A stretch of DNA of 64,000 nucleotides from Wurfbainia villosa (GCA_025175895.1 CM046008.1:27421255-27485254), one strand, 5' to 3'. Counted from the first letter of the stretch, positions 1 to 13,145 are shown. The notes: generated by a model from the sequence alone, not told the origin. Numbers and translations: made by a program.

Positions 1-11
1 TTTATTTTCAG

Positions 12-1002
12 TTCCTCCTAAGGAAGGCTGCCGAAATGGAATCCAAGAAGAGAAGAATTGCTAGAGAGAAGGAAATCATCTTGGAGGGTAAAAAAAAAAT
101 GAAATATTGAGATCTGAAACAGATAGGTAAAAACGGGTTTCAGATTTTGTGAAACTCACTTTATCTATCTACCACATTCATTTAAACACATTGATAAAAA
201 CTGAAATCTAATCGGTAACATTTCTCTCTATTTTCTCATACGTACATAAATTGAGAGTTATTATCACTAAGGTTGTGTGTGCATCATTTTATCTTTCACT
301 ACAAAAATCATAATGGCTAATTCTACAGGTTTCTGAAGTGACTGAAGCATCAAAAGACTTCAGAACTTCAGAGTTGAACATACCACCTACTGGTATGTTG
401 TATCCTAGGATTTTAATGCCCAGTTTCAAATAATTATGACATAATAAAAAGATTGTGAAATTCCTGCTATATATATATATATATATTTTTTTTTTTTTAT
501 TTATTTTTTTGTGCATGTAACGCTTAATTGAGTTCCAAGCATGTTGAACATTGTATTTACGATAGGAAATTAATGGATCATCTTCATTGACTGATCCCTG
601 ATGTCTCATGCTTAACCTCTGGACATCTTCAGTGGAACCAAACAAATGAATCTTTTATTGGGACGATTATGAAGTGAAAACTAACCTAAAACAAGTAATT
701 AAGTTAAACTTGAGTTGACCTGTAAGGGATTTAATTTATGAAAATTTTGGCAGAGAATTACTTGGAATCCTACACTTGAATCGAGTGCCAAGTTTATACT
801 ACATTATTCGTTAACAAGCATATACGCATCCAACTATATGAGAAATGAACACAGATCACTACTCATACTTTGATGGAATCCGTCACATAAACATGCAGTA
901 TGAATAAATAGGAGATAAGCTCTGCCTTTGCAGTTATGTATTGTGAAGAACCTTAGTGACATTCTGGAACCCATGAAAATGGAGGAACAAGTAGAGGTTT
1001 GA
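12..1002 (+). CDS. Possible 3' exons of an unrecognised host gene
   Basis: Three short segments look like spliced exons. Bases 12-87 follow a pyrimidine-rich tract ending in cag, stop before gtaaa, and read as a lysine/arginine-rich helix-like stretch containing RKAAEMESKKRRIAREKEII. Bases 329-392 lie between ctacag and gtatg and read VTEASKDFRTSELNIPPTG. Bases 934-1002 follow tctgcctttgcag and read to a TGA, ending KMEEQVEV. The phases fit only partly: joining the first two in frame needs an acceptor at 338 rather than 328, and the third exon's phase is open. I do not recognise the protein. The sequence lies outside the recognisable retrotransposon that starts near 1240. It could be the end of a real gene running in from the left, a gene fragment, or chance. 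Confidence 0.3.
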
Positions 1003-1781
1003 CATAAACTTTCCAATATTAATACAACTGAGGGAGATCATTGTTCATTGAGCGAAAGAGATAGAAACGGAACATCATACTCCAAGGTGAAGATACTATT
1101 GAAGTTTCAAAAAAATATATGCTAATGGCATAATTCACTATAGAGGGAAGATTCTGCTTTCAACGTCAGTTGCAGATTGAGATGAAATTTGAGAACATAG
1201 ATATAAAATGAAATAACATAATTTACTTTCTCTGCATCAGTGTAGGACAGGTACTTAAAGGTGTCTTTCCAATTATCTAACCAGGAACGAGTAACTCATA
1301 GATTTGAATCCCCATACCACAAAGTAATTCAATCCTTTATTGACTGTACCCATAATGGTATGCAACCTTTGTCCATTACCCAATTGGTAGTGACCGGGGT
1401 TGACTTAGTTAATGACACTTTCTGTGACTGTAATTCCTAATCTCCAGTAAGGGGTGACAGTCTGATCTCGGCTTTCTGATTCGGTATCAATCAGCTCTCC
1501 AAACAAACTCAGGTCCCACCGACTCAACATATCATTTTCGTGGTCAACTCGGACCACAACTACAAATAATAACTGACGTCCTATATGTCATGCCCTGTCA
1601 TAAACAACTCAATGCATAACTATCAACAAGATATATAATAATAATGATCATACCTTAAATCTGATAGCTCGGAAATATCCCACTGCTGCCAGGTCCCAAA
1701 ACTCACGAGATCAAAACCGAAAAATCAAATCCCGATATCCAAAACACAATCAAAAATCTATATGTGGACTTCGCAACTTAG

Positions 1782-1793
1782 GCTCTGATACCA
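1782..1793 (-). other. Primer binding site of G1 (tRNA-iMet)
   Basis: The complement of gctctgatacca is the 12-base initiator-Met tRNA primer site tggtatcagagc, placed just after the LTR end at 1801. Confidence 0.85.
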
Positions 1794-1800
1794 ATAAAAT

Positions 1801-4300
1801 TGTCACGCACTGGGGGTATACTTGTCTGTCAACCGGACGGTACCCCCTAGTGACAATATAATATACAACATTGATACAAGGCCCAAATAACTATTGTGAC
1901 ACAAACTATATACAATATCAAAGCAAAACGGTCGAATATAGGATATAAAATCATAAAGGTGCATGCTGGCATGACTTTAATTCAATCAGAAAAACATAAA
2001 CGAACAAGTTGATAACCACAGATACAAAATACTAAAGCTCAGCTTTAAAATACATATCAAAGTGCGAACAACATACATATCGAAATGCGAAACAATAAAG
2101 AAATAAAAATCTAACATCTCGATGTGAGGTGGGACCGACTGGCAAAACTCCGAGCATCAGAACATATCCTCGATCTTCTATCTGCTACCTGGGCGATAGT
2201 AAACCCAGGTTCTTTAGTAGTGAGTAATAATACTCAACGGGTATAGGAAAGATAGTGCATGAATTAATGTAAATATAGAGGTCAAAGGATATACAGTCTT
2301 ATAGGAAATATCAACTTAACAACAATAAGAATATAATAAATCCATGTACTAACCTGATCCTCCTGGTATAATGCACTGAACGAAAATAAATAGAGATCTA
2401 TAATAGTATAGCTCGTAGTCACGTGAGCAACATAGGACAGCATAAAACATGCAAATGACATGAATGACCATGTACAAATATATGCAACAATCATAGCTCA
2501 AACATATACAACAAATCATAAGCATATGCAATATCACCAATATGTACAGTGCACATCACAATGCATATGCATGGTCACTGTCTGCACCTCGCTACCATGA
2601 CCCCGATGTATGGCCTGGGTGGATAGACACATGACAACTGCAACCAACTCCGACTACCACTACTCTCGAGTGGAACTGAGTGGCCAGTGTATAATAGTTA
2701 ATCTAGCTATATACCATGGGGTCCCCACTGCTCGCAACTCTAGCTATCACTACCTCTGAGTGGCTGAGTCGGCACGACAGGACGAGCACGCACCTCCGCC
2801 ACCACTACCCCTGAGTGGTCGAGTGTGCTCCAAAGGGCTGACATGACCCTCTCTCAACCACAAGGGAGATATAGTCGTCAGCATGCATGTAGTGCGATGA
2901 TAAACAAAATAAATGAATAAATAAATATGGCATACATACAAGTACAGTCATAACTATACAATAATAATATATGATCATAATCAGAAGTCTAAATCATAAT
3001 CAATGATATCAAAATAGCAGATATCAGGGTACCAAGTAAAATGGATAGCAAAAGAGACTGTATAGACATCAAGAAGATCATCTCTAAGATCAAGTGGATA
3101 AGTATCAAGTACAAGAAAAATAACGAGTGGAGTCAAGATAAAGATCTTAATATCATATCCGTTCATGCACTAAGATAAAAGATCTACAAGAATCAAAGAA
3201 AGAACTACCCGCCTATCTGTAGACCGTGTTAACTATCCTCGCGTCTGTGAATCTGTCTTGGATCAATCCTACAATCATAGAATACGAAATACAACTAAGT
3301 TCTACCGTCATTTCGTAAGAGTTAAATCAATTAATTACCCTATTGATTAATCCAACTTCCATTGGACTTATTTAATCAATCTATCACCTTAAATAATTAA
3401 TTTACACCTAATTAAACGGTCAATTAATCAATTATTATATAATCAACTTAAATAACCAAATCATCTTCTCAACTACTACCTCCCCTTCTCTTGTTCGGCG
3501 TAGGGTCCAGCGATGACAACTGATAATGACACCGAAGACAAGCCACCATAGCAACAATTGTTTCTACTCACAGTGGTTGTTGGTTGCTCGCAGCAATCGA
3601 TGGTTGCTCGTGGCGATTGATGGCTTCCCACAGCAATTGAGACATGCAAGCTGGAAGGTCTAGCGACCAGTACGATGCACACCCAAGAAAAGCGATGGAG
3701 TTTCGCATTTTCACAGTTGTTGGTCGGTCGTGGAAATGCACGAGGGCAAGAGCAACAACTAGTCGAGCTCACGGCGAGAACAAGCTAGCTGCGATCGGGC
3801 ACAAGGGCACTAGGAAAAAAAAAGAAGACAACGAAGTTGTCGCTTGCGACGAAGATCAACGATGAAACACAGCTCGGAGGGGCCATCGTCATTTGTTATA
3901 GTCTGGATCGACAGAGCACGCCCAAGGAGGACCGATGATGCAAGGCGACAACACCGGGGAAAGAAAAGAGCACGCCGAGGGACAGAGCATGCGGCTAAAG
4001 GAACCATCGACGGAGAAGGCAGCATTGAAGACATTGCTCACATCGAGGCGACGTCGTCGCTCAGCCGCCGGAGAGGGATGGTCACCGACGAGCTCCTAGG
4101 CGATGGCGAGGATGCCAGGGCATCGGGTTCGTGATAGATGTGCACATCGCGAGGGAGAAGCAGTGGCGGCAAGGGATTGAGGAAAAAAGGCGGGGCATGG
4201 AACAGAGGAAAGAAAACCTAACTTCCTATATATATATAACTCAGGGAAATTAAATATATTATCTCCTCAATAAACATTTCTTTAATTCCCGTATTTAACA
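1801..4300 (-). repeat. 5' LTR of G1
   Basis: TG...CA ends are visible on the minus strand. Inside, in minus-strand order, are an AT-rich start, a GC-rich leader-like block (about 3640-4200), then blocks shared with the other long gypsy LTRs here: ctctcaaccacaagggaga at about 2850, gtggccgagtg-like motifs and the box acctgggcg...acccaggt near 2187-2210. ORFs in the GC-rich block (3476-4134, both strands) are not conserved and were not called as genes. Confidence 0.8.
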
Positions 4301-7300
4301 GAATGTGATGCTTTTGGTATTGGTATAGGTGTTGTTCTTATGCAGGAAATGAGACCCATTGCTTACTTCAGTGAGAAGTTGAGTGGAGCAGCTCTCAACT
4401 ATCCCACATACGACAAGATGTATGCGTTGGTCAGGGCATTGGAGATATGGCAGCATTATCTTTGGCCAAAATAATTTGTGATTCACACATATCATCAATC
4501 ACTAAAGCATTTAAAGGGACAATATAAGTTAAACCGACGCCATGCTAAATGGGTGGAATTCATTGAGACCTTTCCTTATGTGATCAGATACAAGCAGGGC
4601 CAAGAGAACTTGGTAGCTGATGCATTATCTTAGAGGTATGCTTTACTTTCTGCTTTAGATACGAAGTTACTTGGATTTGAATATATCAAGGATTTATATT
4701 CTAATGATGCTGATTTTTCTGATGTGTTTAAAGGATGTGAAAAGGTTGCAATTGGTAAGTTTTATAGGCGGGATGGATTTTTATTTCGTGAAAATTGATT
4801 ATGTGTGCATGGGTGTTCATTGCGTGAGTTGCTTACTAGGGAAGCTTATGAGGGTGGCTTGATGGGGCATTGTGGTGTTACTAAGACTTTAGGGGTTTTA
4901 CAAGATCATTTTTGTTTTTGGCCTCATATGAAGCGTGATGTCAAGAAAATGTGTGAGAAGTGTATCACTTGCAAACAAGCTAAATTAAAGTTGAAACCAC
5001 ATGTCTTATATACACCTTTGCCTATACCTAGTGAACCTTGGACTGATATTTCTATGTGTTGGGAAAAACTTCGGATCTGATGTTCACAACATCACGGGCG
5101 AATACTTCGCACAACCGCAGCGGAAACAATATAATTATACCGGATCCCACCAGAGATCCATGCAAAACTATATAAATCGTTTTCTTTAATTTAGTCTAGA
5201 TCTTATCTAGAGGAGGAATATACCTTCGGTGTGTGCCCTTCGCAATCCCGCTTTTCCAAACGTTGTCGGATCTCAATACGGTAAGGGTAACCGTATATCT
5301 ATGGTATCCACACTGACACTCACACTAGCTTTGGAGTCACGTTGTGCTAGCAACCCCTAGCAAAACACCAAGAACTCTTTTGGAAGAAGAAGGAGAGGAA
5401 GGAAGAGATGAGAGAACACTTTCTCTCTTGGCCCTTTTGCTTGCACGCACAAACACCAAAAGCCACACCACAAAATGTGATTCACGTTGAACACCAAAAA
5501 GGCCATTTAATCCCATAGCCATCAATGTCATTATCTCCCATTAAGAAATCTCTTAATACCAAGACTCTTGGTATTCCCTTCTTTAATTCTCATCATGAAT
5601 ACCAAGCCCCTTGGTATTCATATGCATGATTAATCAAATTAATCATGCATGATGATGAATCATCTTCCATGGTTCAACTTGAGTATAACTCAAGTTTAAC
5701 CAGTTTGAGTCTAACTCAACTCTTGGTCATATGCTCAATTGTCCTCTTAGTTCAACTAAAAGAAACTATCTCCAAAATAGAATGTCATTTGTGTGTGATC
5801 CTATAGGCTCTTGTAACATTGGCAATGTATCAAAAACCCTTTTTAGATACATAAGCAATGAGCGGCATCTAGCAATACATCATTGCTACCCAAGTTACAA
5901 GATCATCGAGATCCAACAACCTTTCCGTGACTATTATCATGTATGACGGTGTCCTATCTCTGATATCTTAGATCAATCAATGAGGCATAGACCGTGTCAT
6001 CCCCTTATCGATCTTTATGTTTCTTGATCCCCAAGTAGACACACTCAAACAAATGAGCTCAATATCTCATATTAACTCATTTGAGCATGGTCATGCATTT
6101 CGTGGTCCTACTCTATCAAGAGGTCAAAGATATCACTCCTGTCATATAGGAGAGATAGATCTCATCTACATCACTCACATCCCTCCGCATAATTCGTTAC
6201 ATACCCAATGATCGCGGATATAGTGCACTCAGTTACAGTGTGACGTTAGACGATATCAAAATACATAACTCCTTATATAGGGAACCGTAGTGACTTCAGG
6301 TCTGAGGACTATTCATACCAATAGTCATATGAGAAAGTATATGACACTCATATAACGATCCATGATACTTTCTCATGGCGGGTCAATTCAGTATATATAT
6401 TCTTCAATATATATACTCATGTGTTAATGTGATATCACATATCCATGACTTGTGAGATCAAGTCATCCATTGACTTACATGCTAGTCTCAATGTATTAAT
6501 ATTGACCTTGTATATTAATACTTGACTAGGAATATTAAGAATAGTGTTCTCTACAGCTTCTCATAATCAATTCTACCAATTGATAAACTGTAGATTAGAA
6601 CCTACTATTCAAGGACATTATTATATTTATTTTAGCTGGCACATGCTTAAAGTAAATATAATAAACAATCCTTATCTTTTATTAATGAAATATCATACAC
6701 ATGATCTCTAATCAATCATCTCATGATTGGCACTACATCTCATGATTGACACTAAGGGCTGACACTAACACTATGGACTTTGTTTTGGGACTACCCCGAA
6801 CTAAGAGGAGGAGAGACTCAGTTTCTGTCGTGGTAGATAGGTTTTCCAAAATGGCACATTTCATTCCATGTCATAAAACTGATGATGCCTCACATATAGC
6901 TGATTTATTTTTTAGAGAGGTTATTAGATTGCATGGCATGCCTAGGACCATTGTTTCTGATAGGGATGGAAAGTTTTTGAATTATTTTTGGAAGACTTTA
7001 TGGGAAAAATTGAGTACTAAATTGTTATTCTCTACTACTTGTCATCCCCAAACCAATGGGCATACTGAATTGTCGTGTCCTTCTTACTCAGTGCATCGTC
7101 ATTAAAAGAAGGTAAAACATAGGAAGATTATCACCTCGTATGTTGAATTTACTTCTAACAGTATACATTCTGCGACTAAGTTTTCCTCTTTTAAAGTTGT
7201 TTATGGATTCAATCCCTTGTCACCCCTAGATTTGATTCCTTTGCCTTTGAGTGGGCATTTAAACTTAAATGGTGAGCAAAAGACTGAATTTGTTAAGAGG

Positions 7301-7604
7301 ATCCATGAGCAAGCACAACTGAATATTGAGAGAAGAACCCAACAATATGTTCAACAAGCTAACAAGGGGTGCAAGAAAGTTGTGGTTGCACCTACTAAAG
7401 GAACGATTTCCAGAAAAACGATGTTCTAAACTTCTACCTCGAGGCAATGGACCATTCCAAGTGATGGAGCACATCAATGATAATGCCTACAAACTTGAGT
7501 AGTCAGGTGAGTATGATGTACATTCTACTTTTAATGTTGATGATTTATCCCCATTTGATGTAGGTAATGATTTGAGAGCAAATCCTATTCAAGAGGGGAA
7601 GAAT
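4301..7604 (+). pseudogene. Gypsy element G2: RNase H and integrase remnant
   Basis: Reading through stops gives a Ty3/gypsy pol C-terminus. RNase H begins at 4301 (ECDAFGIGIGVVLMQ, PIAYFSEKLSGAALNYPTYD) and runs to QENLVADALS near 4632. Integrase follows: an HHCC-type zinc region (GHCGVTKTL ... CEKCITCKQAK) at 4865-4985, catalytic-core landmarks DFVLGLPRT, DRFSKMAHFIP, IVSDRDGKF and CHPQTNGHTE at 6776-7070, and a C-terminal part to DDLSPFDVGNDL near 7575. Defects include a stop in the RNase H (HYLWPK-stop), HTYHQSL where HTDHQSL is usual, a stop after VADALS, and missing sequence near 7075-7110. It is split by a solo LTR (5057-6770), and its 5' part is cut off by G1. Confidence 0.85.
5057..6770 (-). 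mobile_element. Solo copia LTR (Angela-like) inside G2 integrase
   Basis: The segment starts TGTTGGGAAAAACT and ends GACACTAACA, and is flanked by the 5-bp duplication ctatg (5052-5056 and 6771-6775). Removing it restores the integrase reading DISM-DFVLGLPRT. On the minus strand it begins TGTTAGTGTCAGCCC and then follows the copia C LTR (for example tgacttgatctcacaagtcatgg and the polymorphic genomic blocks around actagcatgtaRgtcaat). It is therefore a diverged relative of that 1.8-kb LTR. No internal sequence remains, as expected from LTR-LTR recombination. Confidence 0.9.
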
Positions 7605-7859
7605 GATGCGAGTCAAGGGGATAATTATCAGCGAACATTGTCGGCATTTCAAGGAAGCATTAAATGGACTAATCGACGAACATTGGACTGATCATGGGAA
7701 AGAAGAAACCAAGATAAGCCCAAGTGAAAATCAAGGCCTAATCCACGTAATCGGACTTGTTGATCCTTGACTCAGCCTTGCATGATGGGTGGAAGAACAC
7801 TAGATGATTATAGGGACTTGCTCATGCATTAAAGACGTATGGAGACTTGAGTTTTGTGG

Positions 7860-8021
7860 GTTTCTAAGTTGTGTGCATGCTTACATACAAGTCTTGGTAC
7901 TTTAATTGTTTGAGTTTCTAAGTTATGTGCATGCTTACATGCAAGTCTTGGTACTTTAATTGTTTGAGTTTCTAAGTCATGTGCATGCTTACATGCAAGC
8001 ATGGGTACTCTAAATTGTTTG
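7860..8021 (+). repeat. Three tandem 54-bp repeats in the G2 LTR
   Basis: Units start at 7860, 7914 and 7968 with gtttctaagt and carry gtgcatgcttacatRcaag. Because 54 is a multiple of three, the reverse strand shows an 18-residue repeat (ACKHAHNLETQT), which explains the open frame there; it is not a gene. Confidence 0.85.
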
Positions 8022-8053
8022 CATGTTTTTTGTACTCTTACTTGCTTACTCCT

Positions 8054-8063
8054 ACTATATAAG
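8054..8063 (+). promoter_or_regulatory. TATA-like box in G2 LTR
   Basis: ctatataagg sits in the U3-like part of the LTR downstream of the 54-bp repeats. Position and sequence only; no evidence of activity. Confidence 0.4.
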
Positions 8064-8400
8064 GGAGGGAAATCCAAACATGGAAGGGGACTCTTGGTAA
8101 GAAATATTTGTGTGCTCTCTTAGTTCTTGAAAAGACTTTTGAACTTATCGAGTTTATGCTCGTGGCGTTCAACAACCGAAACTTATCACTTTCGAGTGTG
8201 GCGTTTCTTCTCTTTCGTAGTCTTGGTTCGTTCCAATCCTTGATTACGGGTCAAGGCTTAAACTCTTGTCTTCTAATCCTGGGGTTCTATCCATCATTGT
8301 CACGATTTCCATCACAATTGTTGGTGGGGTTCATATCATCGATGCCAAGATCTCTCAGAGACAACTCCACGAGCAGCAAGTTTTTGTCTCCGATTGGTGC

Positions 8401-10000
8401 TAGCTAATCGGTGGAGATGAGAATATGGCTACAAAACAGAATCTTAGAATCTTATTTCTATGATCATCAAGAGACCTATTTATAATTCTCTTGATTAGGG
8501 CATCATAGGACCTTTAAACAAAACCAATATTGCCTAAATTATCATATAATTATGGTAAGAAAAGCCAAGAAATAACCCAACTCGTGTTGTCCAAAACTGA
8601 CTAAACCGCGACACGACCATGTCTAGGAAACATAACCCAGCTGTGTGTCCTTGGCATGGTCGTGCCTAGAAACACGGCTGGCACGACCTTGTGTCTGGTT
8701 CCTTTCATTCATCCTATACTCACTTGGTTCAAGACATAACCTATGTGCTTGTCCCCACTAGGCTAACTCCGTCACACCTACCCAAGTTTGTTTTCTTGTT
8801 TTGTGGATTCAAGTTACTCCTTACATGTGTCCAAAAATACCGTTCTTGACATGTGTGCTTTGGCAAAAGACTTCTGAGTAACAATACAAACAAGAGGCCA
8901 AGGGTATACATCTCCTTATAACAGGAGTGTTGAATCCTCTATGGGATATTCAAATATTTTTTTATCACTTTGACTTACACCCAATCAACCCAAAGTGACA
9001 CCTCTTATAGAGATGGTTGCAAAGAAGTCAAAATATAAGTCGTCATGATCAAAATGACTTGAATACCTCAAGTCTAAGAAAGCTCGTACTCGAGTTACGA
9101 TGAGATCTTCATCGACATGAATAACCATATGAAGTCTCATAGTAGGTCGCTCAAATGAATTAGTTACCCTTACTAGCATCTATATGTTCACTCTCAGTAT
9201 CCCTATGCTTCCAGTCAGTGAGTATCGAATACTCGGATAAATCAATGAGCATAACATGTGCTAGTTTTACAGAATTGATAATGTTCAATCTCATCAATTC
9301 ATCAATTAAGGATTTTTCAGTACTTACATAATTACACACGATGAAATACTAATCGTGATCCAGTCACAACATCTCTCATGCTATACATCATAGTGTGGAC
9401 TTTAGTAAATGGATTTAAGATCCAATCACATACACAACAAGTGTACATCCAAATAGTGAATTTATTAATTAAACTTCTAATGTGATTGCCTTACGACATC
9501 TCTCAAATCTAATAACATGACTCCTAACTCTGTGGTATTCGTATGTAGAAGACCTTAATTGCATTGGAAATCTATCATTAAAATACCACAATTCAATCTA
9601 TACTTACTACCGTTACTCATAAAGATGGATTTAGATAAACCCATTAAGCTCTGTGATAGCCAATAAAATCCTTGAGAGGGTTTGAACTACTTTCGTGGTA
9701 TCCATGCACAGACGACCTTAATTGCTTAGGGAACCTATCATGAGAACCCTGTAGATCTATCTAGACTTTTATATTTCTAAGACTAAGGTTCTCCTTTTGG
9801 TTCATCCCCTAATCCCTTAGTCACGCGAATAAGTGACCGACATAAACACAATTTGACAACAAACACAATAAAGCAAAATCATGGATAGAATATCGATAAA
9901 GAGGAGAGTTAATGACAATTCTACGTAAATAGTTAGAAGGCTACTCTCTCATCATAAGATTACAAAATACTACTTCATAGCACGGAGTTTAAAGCCCAAC
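8401..10000. other. Unresolved repeat-like sequence, no gene seen
   Basis: No convincing coding frame. Around 8600-8710 there are several cacgacc/ggtcgtg words like those in the Athila spacer at 31600-31830. From about 8940 to 9830 the text resembles an antisense LTR (acttgaatacctcaagtc, aatagtgaatttattaatt), but I found no termini or target duplication. Probably decayed retrotransposon. Confidence 0.4.
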
Positions 10001-11536
10001 AAAAACATAGAAAACAATCAACAAATTGTAAAAAGGTAGACAAGAGAGAAAACTTTTGAATAGCTCCCACTCCTTGGAGCGACTCCCTTGGAGGCTCCAC
10101 AATGGTCCCTAATGTCTCAACAACATGCCTCCCTTTTTTGGATGAACCCTAGGGCCTCTTTTATAGCTATAAAACCCTAAATTTTGGAAAGTTGGCACTG
10201 TGGCATTACGGTCCATGGTCATGCTAGATGGCATGACCCAGGCATGCCAAGATCGGAGCTCTGGAGAAACCTTGCAGAGTGGTCCATCATCAGGGACCCC
10301 TCTATAGGCAAGCCATGGAATGGCTTGCTTGAGAAATCCATCAAAGATGTCGCGTCGGGTCTTCGTAGGTTCGGTTTCGATACTTTTAGCATGTCTTTTC
10401 ATCCATTTTTCACCGTCCTAAGAGTAGAAACAAAAAATCACAGTTATCTGAATTAAAAAGATAGAATGAATGCAAATGATAATGTTTTATCCTAGATATG
10501 CTAATAAAGTGCAATGAATATGTGCTAAATAAACCCTAAAAAGCATGTATGGCACACCCCCAAACTAAAACCTTTGTTTGTCATTAAGCAAAGCAAGAAA
10601 AAACTAAACTTATGTGTGGGAATAATAGCATGACAACTCGTTAACATTAGTAAGCTTGTTGGGAACCCATCATAAATCGTTAATCCCTGATAATAGTCTT
10701 TTACATCCCTTCCCCATGGCTAAACAGGTAAGACCCCCTTGTAGTGCGCGTGAATCAACCCTAAAATTTTGGACATCAACCCAAGTCTATGTCCTTTCTA
10801 CAGTATTCCTCGCGCTTCCAGTATAAAGACACATATCTACCAATATGATTGGATCATCCCCTTACTACCACACTCAGTCTCAGAGGAGCACTCAAAGTCA
10901 AGGAGAAGAAAATTAAGAAATAAACAATGAGTATTTCCCTAACAATTTGTTAGTCTCAAAAGGGCATCACTAGGTATTTCCTCAGTAACTACTTGGTCTA
11001 AAAGGGATACTCGAATGATGTTTCATCTTTTGTTTTTTTATTTTTTTTCAGAATTGCTTTTCAACTTCACTCTTTTTTTTTCATTTTTCTTGAAACTTTT
11101 AAGATGAGTGTTTCTTCAGCGAATAAGTATTGTGAGAGTCCCCACAAAAATTTGAGTACTAGTCTAGTATAGTGAATCTAGTCCTTGAATACCTCTACCC
11201 TAGTAGTCATATTACAAGTGAAATAGAGTTTTTAACACAGAAGTCAAAAAAAAGTTTACCAATCTAACTAGTTTCAATTCATACTACTCTAAATGGGTAG
11301 AAAACAAACTACCAAAATTACAAGTAACAACTTAAACATGCAATTTTTTTTTTTTTGAAATATGATATGATAAAACATAGTAAACACAAACATGGTATGA
11401 AATTCAAATAATGTGAAACATATGGAATGCAAAATAGATAATGCAAAGAAACATACATGGTATCGATCATCTACCTTTGCTCGATAAACTTGATCAACTG
11501 CTCTCTCAACTCGGTGTGGATGGAATCCAAGGAGGA
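10001..11536 (-). other. Athila-like 3' spacer
   Basis: Downstream (minus strand) of the Athila-type ORF there is AT-rich non-coding sequence. At about 10545-10585 the minus strand reads gacaaacaaaggttttagtttgggggtgtg, broken here as gacaaacaaaggttttag followed by tttgggggtgtg. This G-rich phrase is typical of the spacer after the coding region in Athila/Tat-type gypsy elements. ORFs at 10109-10456 on both strands show no family resemblance. Confidence 0.45.
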
Positions 11537-12585
11537 CTAAATCTGAGCGTACGAGTCGTCTGAAGTGTTAGCACCTGCAAAAGAAGAAGAAGGACGAACA
11601 GAGGAAAAAGTCCTAGGAGGTCTACTATGCATAGATGGGTGAGGAGGGTATTCCATCGCAAGGGGATCAAGTGCCGAAACACTAGGTAATCCCGAGTTGG
11701 CATGGACCTTAAATGCCAAGCAATAGCAACCCCCTTCTTTTACAATCATCTTGATGGAAATGCAGGCTTCTATGTCAATCCTAGTGCTACCCATAACCTC
11801 CTGCATGCCAGTCAACTGATAAACTAGGGCAAGGGTAATGGGGGTGATGAGCCTACCAATGACTATATTCTCTGCTGAGGCCTTAGCGACCTTAGAAGGG
11901 TGCCTTACAAGATGTGAGCCCGTATCTAAGTGGACTCCCTCGAGCATAGGCCAGAGGAACATAAGCTCAATATGGTATACGATACCATCATTATCTCCAT
12001 GACTGAAGATAGTGCAAGACATAATCCTCTAAAGATAGCAGATGCAAGGGTTTCGAAGGTCGGTGGCCTTCGCCCTTTATGAGTCATAGCGACGCTCTCA
12101 TGTAAATTTTCCCAAGTAAAATTAACACTAAAGTCGTCAAACTCTCTCTCTTATTCCTACCACAATGTATCTCAAAAATTGAATTGAATTGCTCTAAATT
12201 CAACTCGTGCTCGGTGTTAAATATATGGAAGTGAGGCGACGATCATCACATCCCTTATCGAACAAAATGTTGGCCTCAATTGAGCTAAGAAATTCTAGGG
12301 TGACACAAATGTAGGTTGGGCTTCTGATTAACATGAACTCTAGCCATCCTACCCTATCTAACATCAATAAAAATGTCATCTTTTAAAGCTAGGACCTCCA
12401 AAGCATGATAACTAGGTATCGAGTATTTACAATCTTACATTGCACTAAGGACTTGTACCTAGATTTTTGAGAGTTATCGTGAAAAATAATATGATGGGTG
12501 TTAGAGAGGTTACCCTATTATTTACCTTTCCCATTTGATTGTGAGCTTGTGACATCATCTCCGCGATGACGTTTTGATGCCATCA
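11537..12585 (-). pseudogene. Athila-type retrotransposon ORF (ORF-1/env-position protein), copy 1
   Basis: From about 12585 the minus strand reads MASKRHRGDDVTSSQSNGKG, then, after stops and shifts, NTRYL and RSPTYICVTLEFLSSIEA. From 12022 an open frame continues with SCTIFSHGDNDG, LFLWPMLEG, GSHLVRHPSK and IVIGRLITPITLAL, ending in a proline/serine-rich tail. These pieces align by eye with copy 2 at 29740-31453 (RSPTYPRFVLEFLSSVDAEI; ASTIFGRGESDGV; GSHFIRHLVK). They match the conserved protein of plant Athila-lineage gypsy elements. It is broken by several stops and is not functional. Confidence 0.7.
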
Positions 12586-13145
12586 GAGCTCGAAAAGAGG
12601 TGAAAGATCTGAAAATTACTGGAAAATTAGAAGCTATGCAAGTCGCCGAAATTAATGTAACGATTCGCTAGAGAACTTTGTCAGAGTTCTGATCGATGTG
12701 ATGCTAGGCTAGAATGAGAGATGAGATGATATGGAATGTGCTGGAAAGTCGGATCTCAGGAAAGATCGTTGTAGCTCATTGGAAAATGTCTATACTAGAT
12801 AGCCTAAAAAACATTCTAATCTTGCTGGAACAAGCTGGAAATTGTTGTGACTGTTGGGAAAGTGCTAGAAATGTAGCCTCTGACCTCTGAAATGGTTAAG
12901 AAGCAAGATTTCTATGGTAGAGGGTTGTATTAATGCCAATGACCAAATGCTTGGCTCGGCTGGAACTGAACTTGTCGAAAGTTGTTGGAGAAGGCTTGGG
13001 CTTGATGACGATGCCCAAAACTCTGATTTTCCTATCGATTGCAGGTTGTAGGAAGGTCGGGAGAGCTTCGAGACAGTGGAGGAAGTGCATGGCCAGACAT
13101 GGAGGCTAGATCTAGGGTTTCATGGTTGTGGGAAGAGAGATTTGA
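12586..13145. other. Athila-side flank, no gene seen
   Basis: Lies upstream of the Athila ORF on the minus strand, up to the edge of G3. The 64-codon frame at 12896-13090 has no recognisable features. I see nothing else that can be supported. Confidence 0.4.

Larger units (their letters stand above)
1240..4300 (-). mobile_element. Ty3/gypsy element G1: 5' LTR, PBS and leader, left end lost
   Basis: Read on the minus strand, a 2.5-kb 5' LTR (1801-4300) opens TGTTAAATACGGGAATT and closes GCGTGACA. Seven bases further lies the PBS (1782-1793 on the plus strand, gctctgatacca). Leader sequence continues down to about 1240 and is recognisably related to the leader of G5 (62825 to window end), including the block gagctgaYtgataccgaRtc. 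No gag or pol is present because the element breaks off near 1240. Its outer flank at 4301 is the RNase H frame of G2, so it inserted into that older element. The other LTR and target duplication are not in the window. Confidence 0.8.
7605..8400 (+). repeat. 3' LTR of G2 (approximate right end)
   Basis: A purine tract (agaggggaagaa) directly precedes TGATGCGAGTCAAGG, the expected PPT/LTR junction. The first part (aaggaagcattaaatgg ... aatcaaggc) resembles 35693-36115, an LTR piece of the related element G4. A TATA-like ctatataagg lies at 8054-8063. The right boundary is not resolved; I place it near 8400 where resemblance to LTR-type sequence fades. Confidence 0.55.

Noticed and set aside
3476..4134. 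Possible host gene
   Set aside because: Inside the G1 LTR in the same GC-rich position as the other LTR blocks; no protein motif.
7829..8077. Repeat protein with ACKHAHNLET units
   Set aside because: Antisense reading of the 54-bp tandem repeats.
10109..10456. Overlapping 90-97 codon frames
   Set aside because: Athila spacer sequence; no family resemblance.
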